Positions 50,564 through 59,400 of a stretch of DNA of 64,000 bases are shown in pieces (position 1 is the first letter of the stretch; every line of letters begins with the position of its first letter). Made by a program: the position numbers and the translations under genes. The stretch covers positions 169,765 to 233,764 of the forward strand of contig NZ_JASCTH010000018.1 of the NCBI RefSeq assembly GCF_030009775.1. The letters are read 5' to 3'. The stretch is from Actinoplanes sandaracinus (GTDB lineage Bacteria; Actinomycetota; Actinomycetes; Mycobacteriales; Micromonosporaceae). Below the pieces are notes generated by a model that made no database searches, was not told the DNA's origin, and saw only the letters and a list, made by a program, of their open reading frames with translations.

Positions 50564-52189
50564 TCAGCCGGACAGTGCGGCGGACACCACGCCGCGCGCC
50601 TCCTCCTGGATGCGGGCCAGGTGGTCCGGGCCGAGGAACGACTCGGCATAGATCTTGTAGACGTCCTCGGTGCCGGACGGCCGGGCCGCGAACCAGCCGG
50701 ACCCGGTCACGACCTTGAGGCCGCCGATCGCCGCGCCGTTGCCGGGCGCGCTGGTCAGCACCGCGGTGATCGCCTCCCCGGCCAGTTCCTTGGCGGCGAC
50801 CTGGGACGGCGACAGTTTCGCCAGGATCGCCTTCTCCGCGGGCGTGGCGGGGGCGTCGATCCGGGCGTACGCCGGCTCACCGAACCGCGCGGTCAGTTCC
50901 CGGTAGTGCTCGCTCGGGCTCTTGCCGGTGACCGCGAGGATCTCGGAGGCGAGCAGGTCGAGGATGAGGCCGTCCTTGTCGGTGCTCCACGGGCCGCCGT
51001 CGCGGCGCAGGAACGACGCCCCGGCGCTCTCCTCGCCGCCGAACCCGATCGAGCCGTCGAGCAGGCCGGACACGAACCACTTGAAGCCGACCGGCACCTC
51101 GTCGAGACGACGGCCCAGGTCGGCGGCGACCCGGTCGATCATCGACGACGACACCAGGGTCTTGCCGATGCCCGCGGCGGACGGCCAGCCGTCGCGCGAC
51201 GAGTACAGGTAGGCGATGGCGACCGCGAGGTAGTGGTTGGGGTTCATCAGGCCGCCGTCGGGCGTGACGATGCCGTGCCGGTCGGCGTCGGCGTCGTTGC
51301 CGGTGGCGATCTGGAAGCGGTCCTTCTGCTCGATCAGGGAGGCCATCGCGTACGGCGACGAGCAGTCCATCCGGATCTTGCCGTCCCAGTCCAGCGTCAT
51401 GAACCCGAACCGCGGGTCCACGTTCGGGTTGACCACCGTCAGGTCCAGACGGTGCCGGGACGCGATCTCACCCCAGTAGGCGACGCTCGCGCCGCCGAGC
51501 GGGTCGGCGCCGATGCGGACTCCGGCACTCCGGATCGCCTCGACGTCGATCACGTTGGGCAGGTCGTCGACGTAGTTGCCGAGGTAGTCGTACGTCTCGG
51601 ACGTCGCCGGGCGGGCGGCGCGCCGCACCTGTTTGAGGCCTCCGGCGATCAGCGCGTTGGCGCGGTCCTGGATCCACCTGGTGGCGTCGGTGTCGGCCGG
51701 CCCGCCGTTCGGCGGGTTGTACTTGAAGCCGCCGTCGGCCGGCGGATTGTGCGAGGGCGTGACGACGACGCCGTCCGCTTTGGCCGAGTTGTCGTTGTTC
51801 CAGCGGAGGATCGCGTGTGACAGGGCGGGTGTCGGCGTGTAGCCGTCCCGGTCGTCGACCAGGACGGTGACCTCGTTGGCCGCGAACACCTCGATCGCGG
51901 TGATCATGGCGGGCTCGCTGAGCGCGTGCGTGTCGCGGCCCAAAAAGAGCGGGCCGGTGGTGCCCTGCTCCCGCCGGTACTCGACGATGGCCTGGCTGGT
52001 CGCGGCGATGTGATCCTCGTTGAAGGCGGTCCGCAGACTGGAGCCGCGGTGCCCGGAGGTGCCGAACGCGACCCGCTGCCCCGCCTCGGCCGGGTCCGGG
52101 TGCTCGGTGTAGTAACGCGAGATGACCTTGGGAACGTCGATGAGGTCGGCCGGTTCGGCCGGCCTACCGGCACGGGGGTGGACGGACAT
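50564..52189 (-). CDS. pgm: Phosphoglucomutase, alpha-D-glucose phosphate-specific
   Basis: 541 aa from ATG 52189, preceded by GAGGAGG at 6 nt. It interconverts glucose 1- and 6-phosphate. Motifs: FGTSGHRGSSL near the N-terminus, VVTPSHNPP with the phosphoserine, NDADADRHGI metal loop, GGEESAGASF sugar-binding loop and RPSGTEDVYKIYAE phosphate-binding loop. Length matches bacterial Pgm (about 545 aa). It feeds glycogen and cell-wall precursor synthesis. It is divergent from the CopC-CopD gene across 94 bp. Confidence 0.95.
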   Translation of the reverse strand: MSVHPRAGRPAEPADLIDVPKVISRYYTEHPDPAEAGQRVAFGTSGHRGSSLRTAFNEDHIAATSQAIVEYRREQGTTGPLFLGRDTHALSEPAMITAIEVFAANEVTVLVDDRDGYTPTPALSHAILRWNNDNSAKADGVVVTPSHNPPADGGFKYNPPNGGPADTDATRWIQDRANALIAGGLKQVRRAARPATSETYDYLGNYVDDLPNVIDVEAIRSAGVRIGADPLGGASVAYWGEIASRHRLDLTVVNPNVDPRFGFMTLDWDGKIRMDCSSPYAMASLIEQKDRFQIATGNDADADRHGIVTPDGGLMNPNHYLAVAIAYLYSSRDGWPSAAGIGKTLVSSSMIDRVAADLGRRLDEVPVGFKWFVSGLLDGSIGFGGEESAGASFLRRDGGPWSTDKDGLILDLLASEILAVTGKSPSEHYRELTARFGEPAYARIDAPATPAEKAILAKLSPSQVAAKELAGEAITAVLTSAPGNGAAIGGLKVVTGSGWFAARPSGTEDVYKIYAESFLGPDHLARIQEEARGVVSAALSG

Positions 52190-52283
52190 GACGGCCTCCT
52201 CGGTGGCGGGGTCGGGCGCTGTCACGGATCGTATCCACAGGCGCCGGTTGAACCTTTCCCCCCGTCGCCACGAACTACCTCAT

Positions 52284-54032
52284 GTGATCCGCGTGCTCCT
52301 CTTCCTGTCCGTCCTGCTGACCACCGCTGTCGCGCTGCCCGCCGCCCCCGCGGCCGCCCATGCCGCGCCGGTCGGTTCGAACCCCGCGCCGGGAAGTGTG
52401 ATCGGCGCCTCGCCCACCGAGGTCACCGTGACCTTCAGCGAGCCGGTCGCCCCAGTCCCCGGGAACGTGCAGGTGATCGCCCCGGACGGCGAGCGGATCT
52501 CCGGCAAGGCCACGGTCGAGGGCACGACCGTGCGCATCCCGGTCCGCAAGGCGAAGAAGCCGCTCGGCACCTACCTGATCAGCTTCCGGGTCATCTCGGC
52601 GGACAGCCATCCGGTCGGCGGCGCGATCACCTTCTCGGTCGGCGGGCCTTCGGCGCGCCCCGAGGCCCCCGCCGCCTCCACCGGCACCCATCCCTCCGTC
52701 GCGGTCGCGGTCCCCCTCTTCCGGACCATCGGGTACGGAGGACTCACGCTGATCGCCGGCCCCGCGCTGTTCCTGGCGTTCCTGTGGCCACGGCGCCGCG
52801 ACCGGCGCGGGGCGCTCCGGCTGATCCGGGTCGGTCTGGGACTGACCGCGGCGTCCGCGCTCGCCGCGATCGGTCTGCAGTCGCAGCAGGGCAGTGGGGC
52901 GGCGCTGTGGCAGGTCACGGGCGCCGAACTGACCGAGGTGCTGACCAGCCAGTTCGGGCTGCTGCTGGTGGCCCGGCTGACGGTCCTGGGCGCTCTGGCC
53001 GTACTCCTGCCCCCGCTGCTGCGGCGACCGGAGCGGACCGTGCGGGTGGCCCGGACCGTGCCCGAACCCGTTCTGGTCGGCGCGGGCGCGGCGGAAGCGT
53101 CCGCGCCGTCCGCGCCGGCTCCCGCGCTGTCCACGCCGCCCGCGCCGCGGCCCCGCCCGCACCGGGTCCGGGTGGCCGCCGTCCTGCTGCTCGCCGTCGC
53201 CGGGCTGACCACCTGGCCGCTGACCGGGCACGCGATCGCGGTCCCGCTGCCCGCGGTGACCGTCGTGGTGGGCGTGGTGCACATGGCCGCGATGGCGGTC
53301 TGGCTCGGCGGCCTCATCACGTTGACCGGGTTCCTGCTGCGCCGCACCGAGGCGCGCGTGCTCGGGGTGATCCTGCCGGTCTGGTCCCGGTGGGCGGCGC
53401 TGTCGGTGATCTGGCTGGTGGTCGCGGGCGCCGTGCAGTCCGTGGTCCAGCTCGGCTCGCTGCCCGCGCTGTGGCAGACCGGGTACGGGCGGCTGCTGCT
53501 GGTGAAACTCGGCATCCTGGCCGTGGTGCTGGCCGCCGCGGCCGGCGCCCGCCGGATGGTGACGTCCCGGCGCAGTGGCTCCGGGCTGCGGTGGACCGTC
53601 GGCATCGAGGTCGCCGCGACCACGGTGATCCTGGCGCTCAGCTCGGTGCTGGTGCAGGTGGACCCGGGCCGCAGCGGGGCCAAGCAGAGCGCGATCACCG
53701 GCAAGGGCTTCTCCGAGACGCTGACCAGCGACCTCTACACGGTCCAGTTCAACATCTATCCGGTCGAACTGGGCGAGTACAACACGGTGCACGCGTTCCT
53801 CTATAAACCGGACGGGGCGCCGCTGACCGCCGAGGAGTGGGAGGTCTCCGCCCGGCTGCTCGACCCCAGCCTGGAAGCGGTGAAACAGCCAATGGCCGGC
53901 CTGATCCCCGGAAACCAGGCGCTGGGCTCGCTGTCGTTCCCGCTGCCCGGCACCTACGAGGTCACCTTCACCATCCGGGTCAGCGAGATCGACCGCGCCA
54001 CGGTGAAGACCACCGTCAAGGTCGCGGGGTGA
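52284..54032 (+). CDS. CopC-CopD fusion copper-handling membrane protein (YcnJ-like)
   Basis: 582 aa from GTG 52284. A signal peptide ends at AAA, leaving an N-terminal His (HAAPVGSNPAPGS), the conserved Cu(II) ligand of CopC; SADSHPVGGAITF holds the second. A CopC beta-sandwich (residues 26-120) is followed by eight membrane helices of CopD and a C-terminal extracellular domain of about 130 residues. Such fusions bind copper outside the membrane and bring it in or sense it. The yaaA gene follows after 21 bp. The absence of a ribosome site suggests a leaderless mRNA. Confidence 0.86.
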   Translation: MIRVLLFLSVLLTTAVALPAAPAAAHAAPVGSNPAPGSVIGASPTEVTVTFSEPVAPVPGNVQVIAPDGERISGKATVEGTTVRIPVRKAKKPLGTYLISFRVISADSHPVGGAITFSVGGPSARPEAPAASTGTHPSVAVAVPLFRTIGYGGLTLIAGPALFLAFLWPRRRDRRGALRLIRVGLGLTAASALAAIGLQSQQGSGAALWQVTGAELTEVLTSQFGLLLVARLTVLGALAVLLPPLLRRPERTVRVARTVPEPVLVGAGAAEASAPSAPAPALSTPPAPRPRPHRVRVAAVLLLAVAGLTTWPLTGHAIAVPLPAVTVVVGVVHMAAMAVWLGGLITLTGFLLRRTEARVLGVILPVWSRWAALSVIWLVVAGAVQSVVQLGSLPALWQTGYGRLLLVKLGILAVVLAAAAGARRMVTSRRSGSGLRWTVGIEVAATTVILALSSVLVQVDPGRSGAKQSAITGKGFSETLTSDLYTVQFNIYPVELGEYNTVHAFLYKPDGAPLTAEEWEVSARLLDPSLEAVKQPMAGLIPGNQALGSLSFPLPGTYEVTFTIRVSEIDRATVKTTVKVAG

Positions 54033-54053
54033 CCGACCGGCTAATCTCGCGGC

Positions 54054-54851
54054 GTGCTGATCCTGCTCCCGCCCTCTGAGGGCAAGACCCCGGCCGCGTC
54101 CGGCGCACCCGCCGACCCGTCGGCCCTCTGGCTGCCGTCGCTGGCCACGGCCCGGACCCGGGTGCTCAAGAAGCTCGTCACGATGTGCGCGCGGAGCAGT
54201 GAGCGGTCGGTCGCCGACAGCCTGGCGGTGCTCGGCCTGAGTGACGGGCAGCGGGCGGAGATCACCCGCAACGCCGGCCTGCTGTCGGCCGCGGCGGCAC
54301 CGGCGTCGCAGATCTACACCGGGGTGCTCTACGAGGCGCTCGAACCCGCGGGCCTGGACACGGCGGCCCGGGAGTGGCTCGACCGGACCGCGGTCGTCTT
54401 CTCCGGGCTGTGGGGCGTCGTGCGGCTCGGTGACCGCATCCCGGCCTACCGCTGCTCGGTCGGTGTCACTCTGCCGGCGCCCGTGGGCGGGCTCACCGCG
54501 TACTGGAAGAAGGTCTTGAAGTCCGCTCTCGACGAGGCGACGGCCGGGACGCCGGTGCTGGACCTGCGCTCCGGCGCCTATGCCGCGATGTGGGCCCCGG
54601 GTGCGAACGCGGCCGCCCTGCGTGTGCTGCACGAGCGGGTCGTCGACGGGGTGACCAGGCGGTCCGTGGTGAGCCACTTCAACAAGGCCACCAAGGGCCG
54701 CCTGGTCCGCGCGCTGGCGGTGGAGTCCGCGAACCCGGGCTCGGTGGACGAGTTGGTCACCGCCCTGCGCGATCTGAAGTTCACGGTCGAGGAGCGGCCC
54801 GGCCGGCCGGCCGGGCCGCGTCAGCTCGACGTGGTCGTGACGGAGCTGTGA
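54054..54851 (+). CDS. yaaA: Peroxide-stress protein YaaA (UPF0246)
   Basis: 265 aa from GTG 54054. The family start MLILLPPSEGK is present, followed by SGLWGVVRLGDRIPAYRCSV, LTAYWKKVLKSAL and SHFNKATKGRLVRAL, all characteristic of YaaA. YaaA limits intracellular iron and DNA damage under peroxide stress and has a DNA-binding fold. TAATCT 7-12 nt before the GTG suggests its own leaderless promoter, even though copC-copD ends 21 bp upstream. It is convergent with the FKBP gene. Confidence 0.88.
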   Translation: MLILLPPSEGKTPAASGAPADPSALWLPSLATARTRVLKKLVTMCARSSERSVADSLAVLGLSDGQRAEITRNAGLLSAAAAPASQIYTGVLYEALEPAGLDTAAREWLDRTAVVFSGLWGVVRLGDRIPAYRCSVGVTLPAPVGGLTAYWKKVLKSALDEATAGTPVLDLRSGAYAAMWAPGANAAALRVLHERVVDGVTRRSVVSHFNKATKGRLVRALAVESANPGSVDELVTALRDLKFTVEERPGRPAGPRQLDVVVTEL

Positions 54852-54871
54852 CTACTCCGCGGACGCTGTGA

Positions 54872-55405
54872 TCACTCCGCGGACAGGATGTCGACGATGA
54901 AGCGCAGGTCGCCGCGCTCCGGGCCGTAGGCGAGGGCGGCCGGCACGTCCAGCTGGATGCGGCTGCCCACCTTCTGGCCGGGGATGCCCTTGTCCCAGCC
55001 CTGAATCAGCTGGCCGGTGCCGATCTCGAAGCTGATCGGGGTGGACTTGCCGTCCTTCCACGACGAGTCCATCACCTCGCCCGAGGTGTAACCGGTCAGC
55101 ATGTAGTTCACGCTGATGGTCTGCCCGGCCTTGACCACCTCACCGGAGCCCGGGATCAGCTCCTTGATGACCAGATCGGTCAGCGTGCCGGTGCCCGTGG
55201 TCACCTTCGGCTCCTGAGTGATCCCGGCGTCCCCGGACGCCGCCTGCGCCGCCTGCGAGGCCGGCGCGGCCGTCGGGACCGGCTGGTCGTCGTCGCGCAC
55301 CATGAAGAAGACGCCCACCAGGACGGCGAACACGAGCGCGCCGCTGAGCACCCCGGCGATGGCCTGCCCGCGGCGCTTGCTGGTGGACGTGGTCTGATCG
55401 CTCAT
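54872..55405 (-). CDS. Membrane-anchored FKBP-type peptidyl-prolyl isomerase
   Basis: 177 aa. One N-terminal helix (AIAGVLSGALVFAVLVGVFFMV) after a short basic cytoplasmic segment, a linker rich in Ala/Gln, and a C-terminal FKBP domain (GSGEVVKAGQTISVNYMLTG, SFEIGTGQLIQGWDKGIPGQ, VPAALAYGP). It should assist folding of proteins outside the membrane. FKBP active-site residues look intact. Confidence 0.9.
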   Translation of the reverse strand: MSDQTTSTSKRRGQAIAGVLSGALVFAVLVGVFFMVRDDDQPVPTAAPASQAAQAASGDAGITQEPKVTTGTGTLTDLVIKELIPGSGEVVKAGQTISVNYMLTGYTSGEVMDSSWKDGKSTPISFEIGTGQLIQGWDKGIPGQKVGSRIQLDVPAALAYGPERGDLRFIVDILSAE

Positions 55406-55604
55406 TCGTCAAACTCCCGGTCGGCAAGTCGGAAACTCCGGACACGCTACTCGCAACCGGCCGTAACGCGGCGGAGAACCTCCCCCGAACCGCCGATAGG
55501 GATGATCATCCGTACGTCTCCGACCTGGCCTGCCCTCTTCTCCAGGGCCCTGAGGGATGAGATCGTTTACCGCTCCTGCCCGTCCCGCCTGATCTGGAGG
55601 ATCT

Positions 55605-56378
55605 TTGCCTCTGCTCGATCCCGAGGGACGGCGTCACTGGCGGGAGTACCGGCAACCGGCTGCGGTGATCATGGCCGGGGTGCTCACGGTGGTCGCGTTC
55701 GGCCTGGTCGTCCAGAACACCGCCGACCGTGGGGAGGAGCCACGGGCGTCCGCGCCCGCCGCCGGCGAACCGTCCCAGCAGCTGCCCATCCCCCTGCCGA
55801 CGGCCGCCGGATCACCGTCGTTCACGCCGGTCGACTCGATCGCCATCGAGCGGGTGCCGATCGCCTCCAGAATCGACCTCGCGGCCCGCGGCACGATCGA
55901 CTGGGTGCACTGGGGCGAACAGGGCCGCTTCTCCCTCGAACGCAAAGCCGGCGGCGGGTTCTCGATCCTCGAAGGCACCCCCACCGAACCGCGCAACCGG
56001 CTCACCGCCGGCCCGCAGCGGTACGCCTGGACCGGCGGTGAGCCCCTGGCGGCGTCGTCCGGCGCCACCAGCGGCATCGGCACCTGCGGCAGCGGTCACG
56101 GATTCACCCTCTCGGCGCCGGCCGGGATCCAGCAGAACACTCTGACCCTGTACGTCGGGGCGACCAAGGCCCGCGGCAGGCTGCGAGTCGAACTCAGCAC
56201 CGGCGGCGACATCGTCACCGACGTCTGGGGCAGCCGCGGTGAATCGATGGCGACAACCGCCTACGTCATTTCCTACCGGGCCTCCGCTACTGGCAAGATC
56301 TCGGTCAAGTGGATCACCGCCTCCACGTACGACGAGAACTGCGGCGGCGTGGCCCTTCAGGCCGCAACCCTGAGCTGA
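55605..56378 (+). CDS. Membrane-anchored protein with an extracellular beta-domain
   Basis: 257 aa from TTG 55605, with GGAGG 4 nt upstream. One membrane helix (AAVIMAGVLTVVAFGLVV) and a Pro/Ser linker precede a domain of about 160 residues: GTIDWVHWGEQGRFSLERKA, LTLYVGATKARGRLRVELS and AYVISYRASATGKISVKW. This DWxHWG / LYVG-G pattern occurs in many bacterial extracellular proteins next to sugar-binding modules; function unknown. The MMPL gene follows after 40 bp, so the two may be one operon and this could be an accessory part of the transporter. Confidence 0.6.
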   Translation: MPLLDPEGRRHWREYRQPAAVIMAGVLTVVAFGLVVQNTADRGEEPRASAPAAGEPSQQLPIPLPTAAGSPSFTPVDSIAIERVPIASRIDLAARGTIDWVHWGEQGRFSLERKAGGGFSILEGTPTEPRNRLTAGPQRYAWTGGEPLAASSGATSGIGTCGSGHGFTLSAPAGIQQNTLTLYVGATKARGRLRVELSTGGDIVTDVWGSRGESMATTAYVISYRASATGKISVKWITASTYDENCGGVALQAATLS

Positions 56379-56418
56379 ACTGCTCGAACTCTCTGTTCAA
56401 CCCGGAAAGGGGAACCCT

Positions 56419-59400
56419 GTGTTCGCGGGCTGGGGATCGCGGGTCGCCCGCCTGAGGTGGCTGGTGCTCATCGTCGCGCTCGTCGCGGTGATCGGTGCGG
56501 GCACCTGGGGCATCGGCGTGTTCGGGCAGCTCACCGAGGGTGGCTTCAACGACCCACGCAGCGAGTCGTCCCGTGCCGCCGACGTGGTGGCGGCCGCGAC
56601 GGGTGGGCAGGGCGGCGACGTCATCGCGATCTACACGCCCGACCAGGGCACCATCGACGACGCCGCGCTCACCAAGCGCATCCAGGAACGGCTCGGCGCG
56701 CTGCCGGAGAGCGCGGTGAAGGCGCGGGCCTCGTACTGGGACGAGAAGGCTCCGGCCTTCGCCGCCGAGAACAAGTCCAGCGCGGTCGCGGTCATCACCC
56801 TCACCGGCGACGACGACGCGGCCAGGATGGCGGCGTACGGCGAGATCGAGGACTCCTTCACCGTCGCCGGCGCCCAGGTCCAGCTGGCCGGCGGCATCCC
56901 GCTGAACCACGCGTCGTCACAGCGCTCGACCGAGGATCTGGCCTTCGCCGAACTGGTGTCGCTGCCGATCGTCCTGATCCTGCTGCTGATCATCTTCGGG
57001 TCGCTGGTAGCGGCCTCCCTGCCGGTGCTGGTCGGCGGCTGCTCGGTGCTCGGCTCGCTCGGCGTGCTGCACCTGATCGCGCTCAACCACGAGGTCAACT
57101 CGTTCGCCATCAACGTGGCCAGCCTGCTCGGCCTCGGCATGGCGATCGACTACGGCCTGTTCATGGTGGGCCGGTTCCGCGAGGAACAGGCCCTGCACGA
57201 CACGGCCGAGGCGATCCGGCGCACCGTGGCGACCGCCGGCCGGACCGTCGTCTTCTCCGCGACGTTGCTGATGACGGCCCTCGCCGGGCTCCTGCTGTTC
57301 CCGCAGGGCTTCCTCAAATCTCTGGCGTACGGCGGACTCGCGGCCGTCTTCCTCGCCATGCTGCTGTCCCTCACCCTGCTGCCGGCGCTGCTCGCCGTGC
57401 TCGGGCCGCGCGTCGACATGCTCCCCGTCCGGCTGCCCCGCTTCGGCCGAGGCGGAGACGGCGGCTGGCAACGGCTCGCGGCCGGGGTGCTGCGGCGACC
57501 GGTGCTCGTGGCCGTACCCATCCTCGCGCTTCTCCTGCTCCTCGCCCTTCCGATCCTGGACGTCCGATTCGGCGAGAACGACGAGCGGCAGCTGCCCGCC
57601 GGAGACCCGTCCCGGGTCGCGGTGGAGACGCTCAAAGCCGACTATCCGCAGTTCGGCTCGGACGGCGTGCAGATCGTGGTGCGCTCCACCGACGCCGCCG
57701 CGACACCCGACATCACTGCGATCAGTGAGGCCGCCGCGAAGGTCGCCGGCGTGGAGAAGGTGTCGCCCACCGGCGGCAACGGCAAGGAAGTCGTCGTGCT
57801 CACCGCCGATCTGGCGAGCACCGACGCGTTCAGCACCGAAGCCCGCGACGCCGTCGACGGCCTGCGCGCCCTCGCTGCTCCCGACCGCGCCGAGGTGCTC
57901 GTCGGCGGCCTCACCGCCCGCAACGTCGACAGCCTGGAAGCCATCGGCGCCAAACTGCCGGCGATGATCGGCATGCTCGTCGGGGCCACCCTGGTGCTGA
58001 TGTTCCTGGCGTTCGGCTCGATCCTGCTGCCGATCAAAGCGGTCGTGATGAGCGCGCTCAGCCTCACCGCCACCTTCGGCCTCCTTGTCTGGATCTTCCA
58101 GGAGGGGCACGGAGCGTCGCTGCTCGACGTCACCCCGACGCCGCTGGAAGCCGGCATCGTCGTCCTGATGGCCGCGGTCGTGTTCGGCCTCTCCACCGAC
58201 TACGAGGTGTTCCTGCTCTCCCGCATGGTCGAGGCCCGCCTGCGCGGCGCCACCACCACCGAGGCGGTGACCATCGGCCTGACCCGCACCGGCCGGGTCA
58301 TCAGCGCGGCGGCGCTCCTGCTCATCGTGGTGACCGGCGCGTTCTCGCTGTCATCGGTGACGACCATGCGCTTCATCGGCGTCGGCATGATCATCGCCCT
58401 GCTGCTGGACGCGACGGTGGTCCGGGTCCTGCTCGTGCCCTCCGTGCTCGCTCTCCTCGGCGACGCCTCCTGGTGGGCGCCCGGCCCGCTGCGGCGCCTC
58501 CAGGAACGCGCCGGCCTCGCCGAATACGCGGGCGAGGAAGAAGCTTCCGGGCGTCACGCGTGGCGGCCGGTGGACCCCTCCCTCGAAGAGACCACCGTCC
58601 TCGACGGGACGCTCCTCGCACGGGCCGTGCCGGCGCAGGCCGCGCTGACCTCCGGCGCCCCCGGCCCGGACCCCTCCAGCACGGTGGTGCTGGACTACGA
58701 CGCGGTCCTCGGCTATCTCTCCGACAAGGAGCAGGCGGAGGCCCACGCGGGCGGGCTGCTGGCGGATCGTTCCTCCGACGGTACGGACGACGTCCCGCAC
58801 ATCTCGGACGAGCTGGACGTGGCTTCGGACATGGCCGCCGCTTCTGACGTTTCCGCCGTTTCTGACGTGGCGGACGTTGCCGCTCTTCCCGTCGACGAGG
58901 CTCAGTCGCCGGAAGCGGACCTGGTCACCTTCCAGGCGGTTCACTCGGAGGTCGTCAGCGCCGAGGCGGCCGACGCGGAACCCGTCGACTCCGAGGCGAT
59001 CTGGGCGGAGGTCGAGGCCACCCTGGCCGCCGGCGTCGAGATCTCCAAGCCGGGCCCGGACGAGCGCGACCGCACGCCCACAGCCCCGGTGGAGCTCCGT
59101 TCCGACCCGTACGCCACGCAGGTTCTTCACCTGCCCGGCGCGCCCACGCCGGAGCTCGGGGACGACGTCCCGGCAACCGGAGCCCTGCCGACTCAGGGCC
59201 TGCCCATCCTCTCCAGCGAGGCCCTCGCCGAACGCCGCGAGCATAGCGAGTCCGAGGCCGCTCCCGACGCCTCGGTGACCCAGGTCCTCCACCTGCCCGT
59301 CACCGAGCCGCAGGAACCGGCCTTCCCGGTGACGGTCGGTCCGTCGGGGGATCCCTCCGACTCGTCCGGCCCTTCCGCTCCCTCGGACCTCGCAAACCCC